64,000 nucleotides of DNA from Agromyces soli. Lineage in GTDB: Bacteria; Actinomycetota; Actinomycetes; Actinomycetales; Microbacteriaceae. Below the pieces are notes generated by a model. It had not been told where the DNA came from. It searched no databases and saw only the letters and a program-made list of their open reading frames with translations. Made by a program: the position numbers and the translations under genes. This document shows, one piece after another, positions 9,101-16,638 of this stretch. The first letter of the stretch is position 1. Every line of letters starts with the position of its first letter. The stretch covers positions 1,116,001 to 1,180,000 of the forward strand of contig NZ_CP094533.1 in the NCBI RefSeq assembly GCF_022811605.1. Reading direction: 5' to 3'.

Positions 9101-11136
9101 CGCAGGGGGACGTCGACCGCGGTAGCCTGACCAATTCGGTCACGGCGACCGGCACTCCGCCGGCGGGCTCCGCTCCCGAGGAGACCATCACCTCGCCGCC
9201 GTCCGAGGTGTCGATCCCGGAGGATCCCGACCCCTCGATGCGGCTCGAGAAGACGCCGCGCCCGGTCGCCTCCGCCCGGGCCGGCGAGGTGATCGAGTAC
9301 GAGTTCCGGCTCACCAACACGGGGAACGTCACCCTGCGCGACCTCGAGATCACGGAGGGCGAGTTCAACGGAACGGGCGATCCGGTGGAGATCGCCTGCC
9401 CCGGCTCGAGCACCCCCGCAAGCTACGCGGGCCCGCTGCACCCCGGAGCGTCGGTGACGTGCATCGCTCGCTACACGCTCACGCAGGCCGACCTCGACAG
9501 CGGCGACGACCTCGTGAACACCGCGACGGCGACCGCGACACCGCCGAGGGGAGCGCCGATCGAGACGCCCCCGGCCACCGCGATCGTCGAACTGGAGCCC
9601 GACGCCGGGATCTCGATCGTGAAGTCGGTCGAGCCGGGCGACGGCCTGGTCGCGGGCGAGCCCCTGCACTACAGCTTCGTCGTCACCAACACCGGGAATG
9701 TCACGCTCACCCGGGTGTACGTGAGCGAGACGCAGTTCACGGGCTCGGGTCGGCTCTCGGCGATCACCTGCCCTGAACGCACCCTCGCGCCGGGCGAGCA
9801 GACGCGCTGCACCGCCGGCTACGAGGTGCAGCAGGAGGACGTCGACCGCGGCCGGATCTACAACGCGGCGACCGTGATGGGCCAGGATCCGCTGGGCACC
9901 TGGGTGACCACCACCGAGGACGATGCGTCGGTCCCAGAGGCGCCGAGGCCCGAACTCGTGCTGCGCAAGCTCGCTGATCCGGGGGTGGCGGGGGACGTCG
10001 GCCAGACCATCGCCTACTCCTTCGTCGCGACGAACACCGGCAACGTCACCCTCACCGATCTCGCCATCGCGGAGGGTGAGTTCAGCGGTTCGGGCGAGTT
10101 GTCCGAGATCGCCTGCCCCGAGGGCGCCTCCGCACTGCGGCCCGGCGAGACGGTGACGTGCACGGCGGGCTACCGCCTCACACAGGCGGATGTCGATTCG
10201 GGCGCGCTCACGAACACGGCGACCGCGACCGGCACCCCTCCCGGTGGGGGCGACCCGGTGACATCGAACGAGCCCGAGGTCCGGGTCCCGGTCGTGCAGC
10301 GACCGGCGGTCGAGATCGAGAAGTCCGCCGACGTCACGGTGATCCGCACGGTCGGCGAGCGGGTCACGTACTCGTTCGCGGTCACGAACACCGGCAACGT
10401 CACCCTCGCCGACGTGCGTGTCGCCGAGGTCGAGTTCACCGGTTCCGGCGAGCTCTCCGAGGTGAGCTGCCCGGCCGGCGCGACCTCGCTCGCACCCGGC
10501 GAGGTGGTGACCTGCACGGCGAGCTACCGGGTCACGCAGACCGACCTCGAGCAGGGGGTGCGGAACACCGCGACCGCGGTCGGCACTCCGCCGGGCGGTG
10601 AAGCGGGCTCGGTGGAATCCGAGCCGTCCACGGTCGCGGTTCCGTCGGAACGGGTCCAGGGGCTGTCGATCGTGAAGTCGGCGGACACGGAACGGGTGAG
10701 CCGTGCCGGGGAGATCATCGTGTACTCGTTCACGGTCACGAACACGGGGAATGTCCCGCTCGCCGACGTGCAGGTGGACGACGTCGAATTCTCCGGCGCG
10801 GGTGCCCTCTCCGCAATCACGTGCCCGCCATCGACCTCGGCGTTGCAGCCGGGTCAGCAGCTCAGCTGCACCGCGAGCTACATGGTGCGCACGGCGGACC
10901 TGACCGGCGGCGCGATCACGAACGTGGCGACCGTGACGGCGACCCCGCCCGGTGCGGCCGGGCCGGTCACGGCCGCGTCGTCGCCGGCGGTCGTCGAGAC
11001 GGAGCCCGCAGCTGGGCCGCCGCTCGCGGTCACCGGTATCGTGATCGGCGGCAGCATCGCGCTCGCCGTCGTGCTCCTGCTCGGCGGGGTCCTGATCGTG
11101 CTGGTCGTCGCTCGTCGGCGGTCCCGGCGCAGCTGA
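6136..11136 (+). CDS. Giant cell-wall-anchored surface protein with ten DUF11-type repeats
   Basis: A 1,666-residue secreted protein. An Arg-rich n-region of about 45 residues leads into a signal hydrophobic core (LLAGLLASVVLATGSLAAV) and AAAAS cleavage site. Residues about 85-330 form a propeller-like domain of the DUF6923 type, beginning LQCGPSYGLQIGTP. A prealbumin/SpaA-like segment follows to about 445. Ten tandem Ig-like repeats of about 118 residues then each carry a K[ST]-start, F-V-TNTGNVTL and C-TASY-T-ADVDRG. The end is PLAVTG, a transmembrane helix and RRRSRRS, which is a LAxTG sortase-E-type sorting signal. It should be linked to peptidoglycan and project as a stalk or adhesin. 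ATG 6136 is chosen over TTG 6118 because GGGGAAGG lies 7 nt upstream. No sortase gene lies nearby. Confidence 0.88.
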   Translation: MGRATSADSSRFRRATDAIHGIPNLEWAASRGARSRARSERRRPRRLLAGLLASVVLATGSLAAVTAGPVAPAAAASPLQCGPSYGLQIGTPQTIWQIDQATGAQTTMARFNFPQANLNINAMGISADGRTVYGTGAYLSNPPDNRRWVFAYDMVAEGWTNLGAAPNGSAMTHGAINLATGVYYWGGMTGSTLNIFGFNPATNQFLGRVATGAVPQAGNNGDFAFDAQGNLFYSAGANGTNVLGVIETTLPTAPVSSPVTITGTELNRITTPADQAINGLAFVSDGSLILSSNTTVFTVNPTTGAVLRNAPLRQSGTGDLASCASPNTIEVQKDLPDGRKAADDQVTMTITGGGVSRGNSATTAGGAGGVQPQKAGPVLALAGVRYTVTETGSGSDANRYDSSWRCVDQNTEVVVAEGAGRTGSFEMPDNGGSGAAIMCTFTNTPYRPALTLDKSVTPDGALVAGETLAYSFVVTNSGNAVMQDVAIDETSFTGTGELSAIRCPAGRLAPGGAVTCTASYTVQQADVDRGSISNTAQATGSSTGGEPVRSSPDTAVVPQRAEPSLLLTKTASRGQVDTVRQPIGYEFVVSNNGNVTIDDIRIEEGDFNGAGGAPEITCPVTTLAPQASMTCTAVYRATVADFDRGADLVNTATATGTTPTGERVESNESSATVEVVPAPALEIEKLSDAAEDAEAGDTITYTFWVTNTGNVTIDGIAVRETEFSGTGELSEIACPDGALQPGEQARCTATYTLTQADVDRGELTNVAVATGTDPGGNEVESPEGSVEDPLPPSPALSLTKSARPERATRPGERVVYSFLVTNTGNVTLHGVSIREDSFSGAGPIASVVCPPAADSLRPDASVTCYVSYVVTQADLDRGEAIRNTATATGLDPKNEGVESEPSPAEVTVDRAPGIEVKKSADGAPRELVVGQKITYRFVVTNTGNVTLADVGLTEQSFDGSGELSALDCPADRTLAPRGQLTCTASYTVTQGDVDRGSLTNSVTATGTPPAGSAPEETITSPPSEVSIPEDPDPSMRLEKTPRPVASARAGEVIEYEFRLTNTGNVTLRDLEITEGEFNGTGDPVEIACPGSSTPASYAGPLHPGASVTCIARYTLTQADLDSGDDLVNTATATATPPRGAPIETPPATAIVELEPDAGISIVKSVEPGDGLVAGEPLHYSFVVTNTGNVTLTRVYVSETQFTGSGRLSAITCPERTLAPGEQTRCTAGYEVQQEDVDRGRIYNAATVMGQDPLGTWVTTTEDDASVPEAPRPELVLRKLADPGVAGDVGQTIAYSFVATNTGNVTLTDLAIAEGEFSGSGELSEIACPEGASALRPGETVTCTAGYRLTQADVDSGALTNTATATGTPPGGGDPVTSNEPEVRVPVVQRPAVEIEKSADVTVIRTVGERVTYSFAVTNTGNVTLADVRVAEVEFTGSGELSEVSCPAGATSLAPGEVVTCTASYRVTQTDLEQGVRNTATAVGTPPGGEAGSVESEPSTVAVPSERVQGLSIVKSADTERVSRAGEIIVYSFTVTNTGNVPLADVQVDDVEFSGAGALSAITCPPSTSALQPGQQLSCTASYMVRTADLTGGAITNVATVTATPPGAAGPVTAASSPAVVETEPAAGPPLAVTGIVIGGSIALAVVLLLGGVLIVLVVARRRSRRS
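7480..10990 (+). repeat. Ten tandem DUF11/DUF7507-type coding repeats
   Basis: Ten units of roughly 350 bp, each with a near-identical DNA stretch encoding TNTGNVTL. The first two units are the most diverged (TNSGNAVM, SNNGNVTI). Repeats of this kind can recombine and change protein length. Confidence 0.85.
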
Positions 11137-11186
11137 CCGTCGGGGCTCCGCGTCTCGGACGCCGGGCTCCAGGCTTCGGAGGCGCC

Positions 11187-11217
11187 GCGATGACCCGCCG
11201 TTCGGCGGGGTCATCGC
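11187..11217 (+). terminator. Terminator after the DUF11 protein
   Basis: GCGATGACCCGCC pairs with GGCGGGGTCATCGC (one bulged base) around GTTC. It begins 50 nt past the stop codon. Confidence 0.7.
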
Positions 11218-11315
11218 GCTGGATCCGCCGCGCTCGGCGGGTGCCCGTGGCGCGTGCGAGCGGGCAGCATGACGGCACGCGCCACGATGGAGTGGCCCAG
11301 GACGATGGAGTACCG

Positions 11316-12293
11316 ATGACCGACATCCTTGCCCGACCGCCGTTCGACCCCGAGCTCGAAGCCGCGCTCGCCGTGCTCGGCGACCAGCTGCCCTCGACCA
11401 TCACCCCCGAGTTCATCCCCCTCATGCGGCAGGGGCAGGCCGGCCCGGTCGTGTTCGACCAGCTCGCGCCGCTCCTCGCCGAGCACGACCTCGAGACCCG
11501 CGACGTGACGATCCCCGGCCACGACGGCGACGAGATCGCCGTGTCGATCGTGTCCCGTCGTGGTCGCACCGGCGTAGGTCCGGGCATCTTCCACACCCAC
11601 GGCGGCGGCATGATCGTCGGCGACCGCTGGGTCGGCGTCGCGAGCTTCGTCGAGTGGATCGCCCGCTACGACGCCGTGCTCGTGACCGTCGAGTACCGGC
11701 TCGCCCCCGAGTTCCCCGACCCGTATCCCGTCGAGGACTGCTACGCCGGCCTGGTCTGGACCGCCGCGCACGCGGCCGAACTCGGCATCGACCCCGATCG
11801 CATCCTCATCGCCGGTGCCAGCGCGGGCGGCGGGCTCGCGGCCGGCACCGCGCTCCTCGCGCGCGACCGCAGCGGCCCGGCCCTCCTCGGACAGCTGCTC
11901 ATCTGCCCGATGCTCGACGACCGCGACGTCACGGTCTCGACGAAGCAGATCGACGGCGTCGGCGTGTGGGACCGCGGCTCGAACGTCACCGGCTGGTCGG
12001 CGCTGCTGGGCGAGCGGCGCGGCACGGCGGAGGTCTCGATCTACGCCTCGCCCGCGCGCGCGACCGACCTCTCCGGGCTGCCCCCGGCGTACATCGATTG
12101 CGGCAGCGCCGAGGTGTTCCGTGACGAGGACGTGGCGTACGCGACGAAGCTGTGGGAGGCGGGCGTCCAGGCCGAGCTGCACGTGTGGGCCGGCGGCTTC
12201 CACGGCTTCGACCTGCTCGCCCCGCAGGCCGCCGTGTCGCAGGCCTCCACGGCTGCGCGCGACAACTGGGTCTCGCGCCTGCTCGGCGACTGA
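11316..12293 (+). CDS. Alpha/beta hydrolase, hormone-sensitive-lipase-type esterase
   Basis: A 325-residue cytoplasmic esterase of the HSL (family IV) group. The oxyanion motif HGGG is at residues 95-98, the nucleophile elbow GASAGG has Ser169, and the late FHGFD gives the catalytic His. The acid is probably the Asp in the DCGSAEVFRDED region. EYRLAPEFPDPYPVEDC is the typical segment between oxyanion hole and elbow. It should hydrolyse short acyl esters. GATGGAG 4 nt before the ATG supports the start. A PucR-like regulator follows 103 nt downstream on the same strand and may control it. Confidence 0.93.
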   Translation: MTDILARPPFDPELEAALAVLGDQLPSTITPEFIPLMRQGQAGPVVFDQLAPLLAEHDLETRDVTIPGHDGDEIAVSIVSRRGRTGVGPGIFHTHGGGMIVGDRWVGVASFVEWIARYDAVLVTVEYRLAPEFPDPYPVEDCYAGLVWTAAHAAELGIDPDRILIAGASAGGGLAAGTALLARDRSGPALLGQLLICPMLDDRDVTVSTKQIDGVGVWDRGSNVTGWSALLGERRGTAEVSIYASPARATDLSGLPPAYIDCGSAEVFRDEDVAYATKLWEAGVQAELHVWAGGFHGFDLLAPQAAVSQASTAARDNWVSRLLGD

Positions 12294-12396
12294 CCCCCGG
12301 CTTCCGTCGCCGCGGCCGGCACCGCCTGCCTTCCGCCGCGGCGGCGGAGCACCACCCGCACCGGGATATCGTGGTCGCCAGAGCTTGGAGCGCACC

Positions 12397-13416
12397 ATGC
12401 AGGAACTCGTCGGGCGGCTGACCGCCCTGGACCCCGAGGCGAGCCAGACCCTCAAGGTCGTCACGTATTTCGACGCGCTCGTCGCCGCGGGCGTCGGCGC
12501 CGAAGCGCTGCTGCGCGGCGCCGCGGCGTTGAGCGGGGCGCCGGTCGGCTTCCTCGGTTCCGCGCGAGGGCTGCGGGTGGGGCAGGATGGCCGCCGACTG
12601 CCGAGTCCTGTCGCCCCGCCCGTCGGCGGACGCGTTCGCACCGTCGGCGACGGTGCCGTGTGCTGGCTGGAACGCAGCGGGGACCCCCACGCGAACGACG
12701 CCATGGTGCTGGAACGGCTCGCGATCGCCCTCGGCATCTCGGAAGCCCGCCGAGCGGCCGGCGGCTCGGGCCTCGCCGGTGCGGTCGAGATCGCGGTGAA
12801 TCCGCACGCGACCGCCGAGGAGCGCGGATCCGCGATCGCCCGGCTCCAGCTCGACGCCGAGCCGCGGGTGCGCGCGGTCGCCGCGCCGCACGACGCGGAG
12901 CCGCCGAGGGATGCCCCGAGCGCGGTCGTCGCGACGCGCCACGGTCTCGTGCGCGCCGTGCTGCGGCGCGCGGAGGAGCCCGGTTCGGTTCGCGCGGAGA
13001 CGGCGCAGCTCGGACTTGGCCTCGCGCTGCCGCCCGAACGGCTCCCGGAGTCGTGGGCCTCGGCGCTCGTCGCGCTCCGGCTCACCGACGACGCTCGGCC
13101 GCTCGTCGACGCCGCCGAGCTCGGCGGTCTGCTGCTGCTCGCCGAGGCGGCCGATGCGCGGAGCGAGCCGCACCCGGACGCCGTCACGCTCGCCGCGCTC
13201 GACCCCCGGGCGATCGCGCTGCTCGACGCGCTCGCCGAGACCGGCAGCGTGCGCGGGGCGGCGGCGCGCTGCGGCATCCACCACTCCACCGTGCAGGAAC
13301 GGTTGCTCGTGCTCGGCCGCCGGCTCGGCTACGACCCGCGCTCGCCGCAGGGGCGGACGCGCTACGCGGTGGCCCGGGTGCTCGTCACGCTGTCGGTCGC
13401 GCCGAACCCGCACTGA
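12397..13416 (+). CDS. PucR/CdaR-type transcriptional regulator
   Basis: A 339-residue protein whose last 60 residues form the PucR C-terminal helix-turn-helix. GSVRGAAARCGIHHSTVQER is the recognition region, and LGYDPRSPQGRTRYAVARVL is the conserved tail. The N-terminal part (about 1-150) has a Gly/Ala-rich sensor-like fold that I cannot assign to a ligand class. The start has TTGGAG 6 nt upstream. Its 3' end overlaps the convergent hydrolase by 32 nt. Possible targets are the esterase just upstream or its own promoter. Confidence 0.8.
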   Translation: MQELVGRLTALDPEASQTLKVVTYFDALVAAGVGAEALLRGAAALSGAPVGFLGSARGLRVGQDGRRLPSPVAPPVGGRVRTVGDGAVCWLERSGDPHANDAMVLERLAIALGISEARRAAGGSGLAGAVEIAVNPHATAEERGSAIARLQLDAEPRVRAVAAPHDAEPPRDAPSAVVATRHGLVRAVLRRAEEPGSVRAETAQLGLGLALPPERLPESWASALVALRLTDDARPLVDAAELGGLLLLAEAADARSEPHPDAVTLAALDPRAIALLDALAETGSVRGAAARCGIHHSTVQERLLVLGRRLGYDPRSPQGRTRYAVARVLVTLSVAPNPH

Positions 13417-14305
13417 CGGGCGCGAGTGCATCGACGCCCGCGAGGCCCCGGAGCGCGAAGGCGGTCACGGCGTCGAGCGTCGTGTCGTGGCCGAGCACGC
13501 GCGAGTGGCCGGAGCCGGTGACGACGATCGCGCGAGCGCGGTCGTCGTGCGCGGCGCGCAGGCGCTCGCTCTCGCTCGCGGGGACCTCGCGGTCGGCGGC
13601 ATCGTGCACGAGCAGCAGCGGCACGGGGGCTGGGATCGGGTGCGCCACCCGGTCGAAGCGGCGCCAGACCGCGGCGGGGTCGAGTCCCGGTGCGACACGG
13701 TGGATGAACGCCGTGGCGAGCTCGGCGGCCGCCCGATCGCCCAGCTGCAGCGCGCCGGCGAACACGTTCGTGGTCACCGCCGCGTCGCCGACGCTCGCGA
13801 TCGCGACCACGCCGCCCGCGCTCGTGCCCTCGGCGACGGCGGTCATCGCGGCGAGGCCGCCGAGCGAGTGCCCGACGATCGCGCTGAAGCGCCCGTGCCG
13901 CTGCTGCAGCGCCTCGATCGCCGCGATCCAGTCGCGGATGTCGGCGCGGCGCCCGGGGGAGCCGCCGTGCGCGGGCGCGTCGAAGGCGACGACGCGGAAG
14001 CCCTCGGAGCGCAGTTCGCGCACGAGCGGGGCGAATTGGCTCGCCCGCCCGCGCCAGCCGTGCACGAGCAGCACGACCTGGGCGCCGGCGCCCCACTCGT
14101 AGCTCACGAGCTCGTGGCCCGCGGCGGTGAAGGTGCTGCGCCTGGCGCTGTCGTGGATGGCCCGCTCGCGCGACGCGACCGGACGGCGCGGGCGCGTCGA
14201 GGTGAAGAGGGGGAGCACGGCGTGCGCGGCGAGGCGCGGGCTGCGCGGGGCGGCGGCGCGCGCGACGGCGATGCGTGCGGCGACGGACGCGGGGAGCTTC
14301 GGCAT
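13385..14305 (-). CDS. Alpha/beta hydrolase
   Basis: A 306-residue alpha/beta hydrolase. The oxyanion strand is VLLVHGWRGRASQFAPLV, the nucleophile elbow is GHSLGG, and late VHDAADREVP and SGHSRVLGH carry the acid and the catalytic His. The first 60 residues are Ala/Arg-rich. The ATG at 14305 has CGGAGG 7 nt upstream and is preferred over TTG at 14329. It is divergent from a tetR gene with a perfect 22-bp palindrome between them, so it is very likely repressed by that TetR. It overlaps the convergent PucR-like gene by 32 nt. The substrate is unknown. Confidence 0.9.
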   Translation of the reverse strand: MPKLPASVAARIAVARAAAPRSPRLAAHAVLPLFTSTRPRRPVASRERAIHDSARRSTFTAAGHELVSYEWGAGAQVVLLVHGWRGRASQFAPLVRELRSEGFRVVAFDAPAHGGSPGRRADIRDWIAAIEALQQRHGRFSAIVGHSLGGLAAMTAVAEGTSAGGVVAIASVGDAAVTTNVFAGALQLGDRAAAELATAFIHRVAPGLDPAAVWRRFDRVAHPIPAPVPLLLVHDAADREVPASESERLRAAHDDRARAIVVTGSGHSRVLGHDTTLDAVTAFALRGLAGVDALAPVSAGSARPTA

Positions 14306-14335
14306 GGCGGCCTCCGAGGTGGCGTTCAATGAATA

Positions 14336-14349
14336 CGAACGATCGTACG
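14336..14349. promoter_or_regulatory. Secondary TetR half-operator
   Basis: It shares the core ACGATCGT with the main palindrome 20-odd bp downstream, with one mismatch in the outer arms. It is nearer the hydrolase start and may be a second binding site. Confidence 0.45.
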
Positions 14350-14355
14350 GGTTAC

Positions 14356-14377
14356 TTTACGCACGATCGTGCGTAAA
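14356..14377. promoter_or_regulatory. TetR operator, perfect 22-bp palindrome
   Basis: The half-site TTTACGCACGA is followed exactly by its reverse complement, centred between 14366 and 14367. It lies between the divergent hydrolase and tetR starts, 20 bp before the tetR ATG. Size and place are typical of TetR-family operators. Confidence 0.8.
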
Positions 14378-14397
14378 ATCGAGTGGAGGAGGCGAGC

Positions 14398-15078
14398 ATG
14401 GGGCAGCAGACGGTGACCGACGGGCGTCGCGCACGCGGGGATGCCTCGCGCCGCGTCGTGCTCGCCCAGGCCGTGGACCTCGCCTCGATCGAGGGGCTCG
14501 ACCAGCTCTCCATCGCCCGCATCGCGGACGCCGCCGGCGTCGGCAAGTCGAGCGTCGCCACCCTCTTCGGCAGCAAGGAGCGGCTCCAGCTCGCGACCGT
14601 CGAGACCGCGAGCGCACGCTTCGCGGCCACAGTCATCGCCCCCGCACGCGTGCACCCCCGCGGGGTGCGCCGACTCGTGGCCCTGCTCGACCGGGTCGTC
14701 GCCTACTCGCAGGACCGGGTGTTCCCGGGCGGCTGCTTCTTCTCCGCCGCGGCCGCCGACTTCCACGCCAAGCCGGGCCAGGTGCGCGACGCGGTCGCCG
14801 CGCAGCTCGACGACTGGCTCGGCTACCTCGCGCTCACCGCCCGCTTCGCCGCCGAGCGCGGGGAGCTGCCGGGCCTCGACCCCGCCGGCGACGAGCCCGA
14901 GCAGCTCGCCTTCGAGATCCAGGGCACCTTCGAGCTGATGAACCTCCTCGCCGTCATCCGCGACGACGAGCTGCCCTACCTGCGGGCCCGGCGCGCGTAC
15001 CGGGCGCGGCTGCTCGCCCTCGGCGTGCCCGCCGAGCTCGCCGAGCGCGTGCTGGAGCCCGGCGCCGCCCTGCGCTGA
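14398..15078 (+). CDS. TetR-family transcriptional repressor
   Basis: A 226-residue protein with the N-terminal TetR helix-turn-helix (about 20-65: LDQLSIARIADAAGVGKSSV, then LFGSKERLQLAT). The helical ligand-binding C-terminal domain contains FPGGCFFSAAAADFHAKPG, a segment seen in regulators of hydrolases and short-chain metabolism. GGAGGAGG lies before ATG 14398 and rules out the in-frame GTG at 14383. It probably represses itself and the divergent hydrolase through the palindrome at 14356-14377. Confidence 0.93.
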   Translation: MGQQTVTDGRRARGDASRRVVLAQAVDLASIEGLDQLSIARIADAAGVGKSSVATLFGSKERLQLATVETASARFAATVIAPARVHPRGVRRLVALLDRVVAYSQDRVFPGGCFFSAAAADFHAKPGQVRDAVAAQLDDWLGYLALTARFAAERGELPGLDPAGDEPEQLAFEIQGTFELMNLLAVIRDDELPYLRARRAYRARLLALGVPAELAERVLEPGAALR

Positions 15079-15091
15079 GTGAACACGACGA

Positions 15092-15119
15092 AGCGCCGGC
15101 CCCATTCGGGACCGGCGCT
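15092..15119. terminator. Bidirectional terminator
   Basis: Arms AGCGCCGGCCCC and GGGACCGGCGCT (11 of 12 paired) around ATTC lie between the convergent tetR and histidine-rich genes. Confidence 0.7.
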
Positions 15120-15154
15120 CCGGGTGGATGTCCCGGCGGGGCCGAGGCGGCGGC

Positions 15155-15844
15155 TCAGTGGTGCAGGTGCACGTGGACCTCGAGCTGCTCGCGGCGGTGG
15201 CCGCGACCGTGGCCGCGACCGCCGTGGCGCTCGTCGTGCCCGTCGCGCGACTCGTGCCCGCAGTGCTCGTGCCCGAAGCCGTGGTCGCCGTGACGCTCGC
15301 CGCGGGGGCCGAGGTGGCCATGCTCGTGCGGGTTGTGCCCGTGGAAGCCGTGCTCGCGCGGGAACCGCCCGCGCTCGCCGTGGAAGCGGCGGCCGCCGCG
15401 GCGGCCCCGGGGCATCGGCTGCGACTCGTCCCAGCCGAGCTCGCGGGCGATCGCCTCGAGTGTGCGGAGCGTGGTCGCGAAGTCCTCGTCGGACACCGCG
15501 CCGGCGACCCGTTCGCGGAATCCGTCGACGCGGGACTGCAGGCGCTCGCGCGCCGCTCGTCCCTCCTCGGTGAGCTCGCCGCGTTCGAGCCAGCCGTGCT
15601 CGGCGAGCCGGCGGGCGAGCTTCGGCCGCTCGGAGAGGCGGGCGGCGAGCCGCTCGTCCTCTGCGGCGCCGGCGTACAGGTTCAGTGCGCGCCAGTCTCG
15701 GCGGCTGAGGCCCTCGTCGGCGAAGAGCTCCGCCATCTCCTCGGAGAGGCGGCGGTCGACGAGCTTGAGCCAGAACCCGAACGGGCGGGCGCCGACCTTG
15801 GGCTCGGTCGGCTCGGGGGTGGGGTGGTCTTCGTGGGTGGTCAT
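15155..15844 (-). CDS. MarR-like winged-helix protein with a histidine-rich tail
   Basis: A 229-residue protein. Residues about 20-140 (PFGFWLKLVDRRLSEEMAEL, LSRRDWRALN, LAEHGWLERGELTEEGRAA, ATTLRTLEAIARELGWDE) resemble MarR-type winged-helix regulators. From about residue 150 to the end the chain is dominated by His, Gly and Arg (HGFHGHNPHEHGH, HGDHGFGHEHCGHES) and finishes VHVHLHH, with more than twenty histidines and one cysteine. Such tails usually bind Ni, Zn, Co or Cu. GAGAGGAAT precedes the ATG. It is divergent from a second MarR protein that also has a His-rich segment. I infer a metal-responsive pair, but no metal transporter is adjacent. Confidence 0.72.
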   Translation of the reverse strand: MTTHEDHPTPEPTEPKVGARPFGFWLKLVDRRLSEEMAELFADEGLSRRDWRALNLYAGAAEDERLAARLSERPKLARRLAEHGWLERGELTEEGRAARERLQSRVDGFRERVAGAVSDEDFATTLRTLEAIARELGWDESQPMPRGRRGGRRFHGERGRFPREHGFHGHNPHEHGHLGPRGERHGDHGFGHEHCGHESRDGHDERHGGRGHGRGHRREQLEVHVHLHH

Positions 15845-15904
15845 GATATTCCTCTCTCGGTGGCCCGCCTCGGCGGGTCCCGGCGCGCGATGCGCGATGA
15901 TTCG

Positions 15905-15950
15905 ACATTGCATGCCTTATGACATGTATATGTACTATGACATGTATGTC
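15905..15950. promoter_or_regulatory. AT-rich MarR operator with direct repeats
   Basis: TATGACATGTAT occurs at 15918-15929 and again at 15936-15947, 18 bp apart, in a stretch far more AT-rich than its surroundings. It covers both divergent promoters. The second copy overlaps the marR start codon, fitting autoregulation. Confidence 0.65.
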
Positions 15951-16590
15951 TGATCGAGGTCAAGGAGCTCCCAGCGAACGCTCGGGTTCGGCCGATCCGG
16001 TGTCCCGCATCGAAACCGCGCTCGGGATGCTTCGCGGCGGCCCTCGCGGCTTCGGCCCGCACTCCGGCGGCCACCACGGCGCGGGCCTCCAGGCCGGTGA
16101 GGAGAGCGGCGCGCGTCACCAGGGCCGTGGGCCGCACGGCGGCGGGCATCACGGTCGTGGTCCCCACGGCGGCGGGCACCGCGGCGAGGCCCCGCACGGC
16201 GATTCGCCCTTCCGCGATCCGGAACGCGGCAGCTGGCGCGGCCCGGGCGGTCGGGGCGGCCAGGCGGCGCTCCGCGTGCTCCACCTCCTCGACGAACACG
16301 GCCCCGCCTCGGTCGGCGAGCTCGCCGAGCGCATCGGCGTCGATCAGCCCCGCGCGAGCCGGCTCGTCGCCGCCGCCGTCTCGGCCGGGCACATCCGGCG
16401 CGAACCCGACCCGCACGACGCTCGTCGGGCCATCCTCGTCATCACCGACAGCGGACGCGACGCGCTCAGGTCCCTGCTCGGCCGCCGCCGCGGCGCGGTC
16501 GAGCGCGCGCTCGAGGGCTTCAGCGAGGCCGAGCGCGCGCAGTTCGCCGAGCTGTTCGCGCGCTTCGCCGAGGGCTGGCGCCGCGGCTGA
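15946..16590 (+). CDS. MarR-family regulator with a His/Gly-rich N-terminal segment
   Basis: A 214-residue protein. Residues about 28-85 are a low-complexity His/Gly run (GGHHGAG, GPHGGGHHGRGPHGGGH). A MarR winged helix follows, with ALRVLHLLDEHGPASVGELA, IGVDQPRASRLVAAAV, HIRREPDPHDARRAILVITD, and a helical dimer end. In-frame ATGs also exist at 15919 and 15937, but TACTAT at 15933-15938 lies 7 nt before 15946, so a leaderless start at 15946 fits best. The His-rich run could sense metal directly. It is divergent from the other His-rich MarR-like gene and shares its operator region. Confidence 0.82.
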   Translation: MSDRGQGAPSERSGSADPVSRIETALGMLRGGPRGFGPHSGGHHGAGLQAGEESGARHQGRGPHGGGHHGRGPHGGGHRGEAPHGDSPFRDPERGSWRGPGGRGGQAALRVLHLLDEHGPASVGELAERIGVDQPRASRLVAAAVSAGHIRREPDPHDARRAILVITDSGRDALRSLLGRRRGAVERALEGFSEAERAQFAELFARFAEGWRRG

Positions 16591-16638
16591 CTCGGACGGC
16601 GGTCGCCGACGAGGCGGCCCGAGGCATCCCGCCGCCGC

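Noticed and set aside
7480..10990. CRISPR-like array
   Set aside because: Repeats are about 350 bp, coding and diverged, and translate to Ig-like domains. No cas genes are present.
6295..11214. A 1,639-codon open frame antisense to the DUF11 protein
   Set aside because: Its product is an Arg/His/Gly-rich shadow without domains or a ribosome-binding site. In GC-rich DNA the reverse frame of a real gene commonly stays open.
13385..13416. Frameshift at the PucR-like/hydrolase junction
   Set aside because: Both proteins end with complete family C-termini. The 32-nt convergent overlap is genuine.
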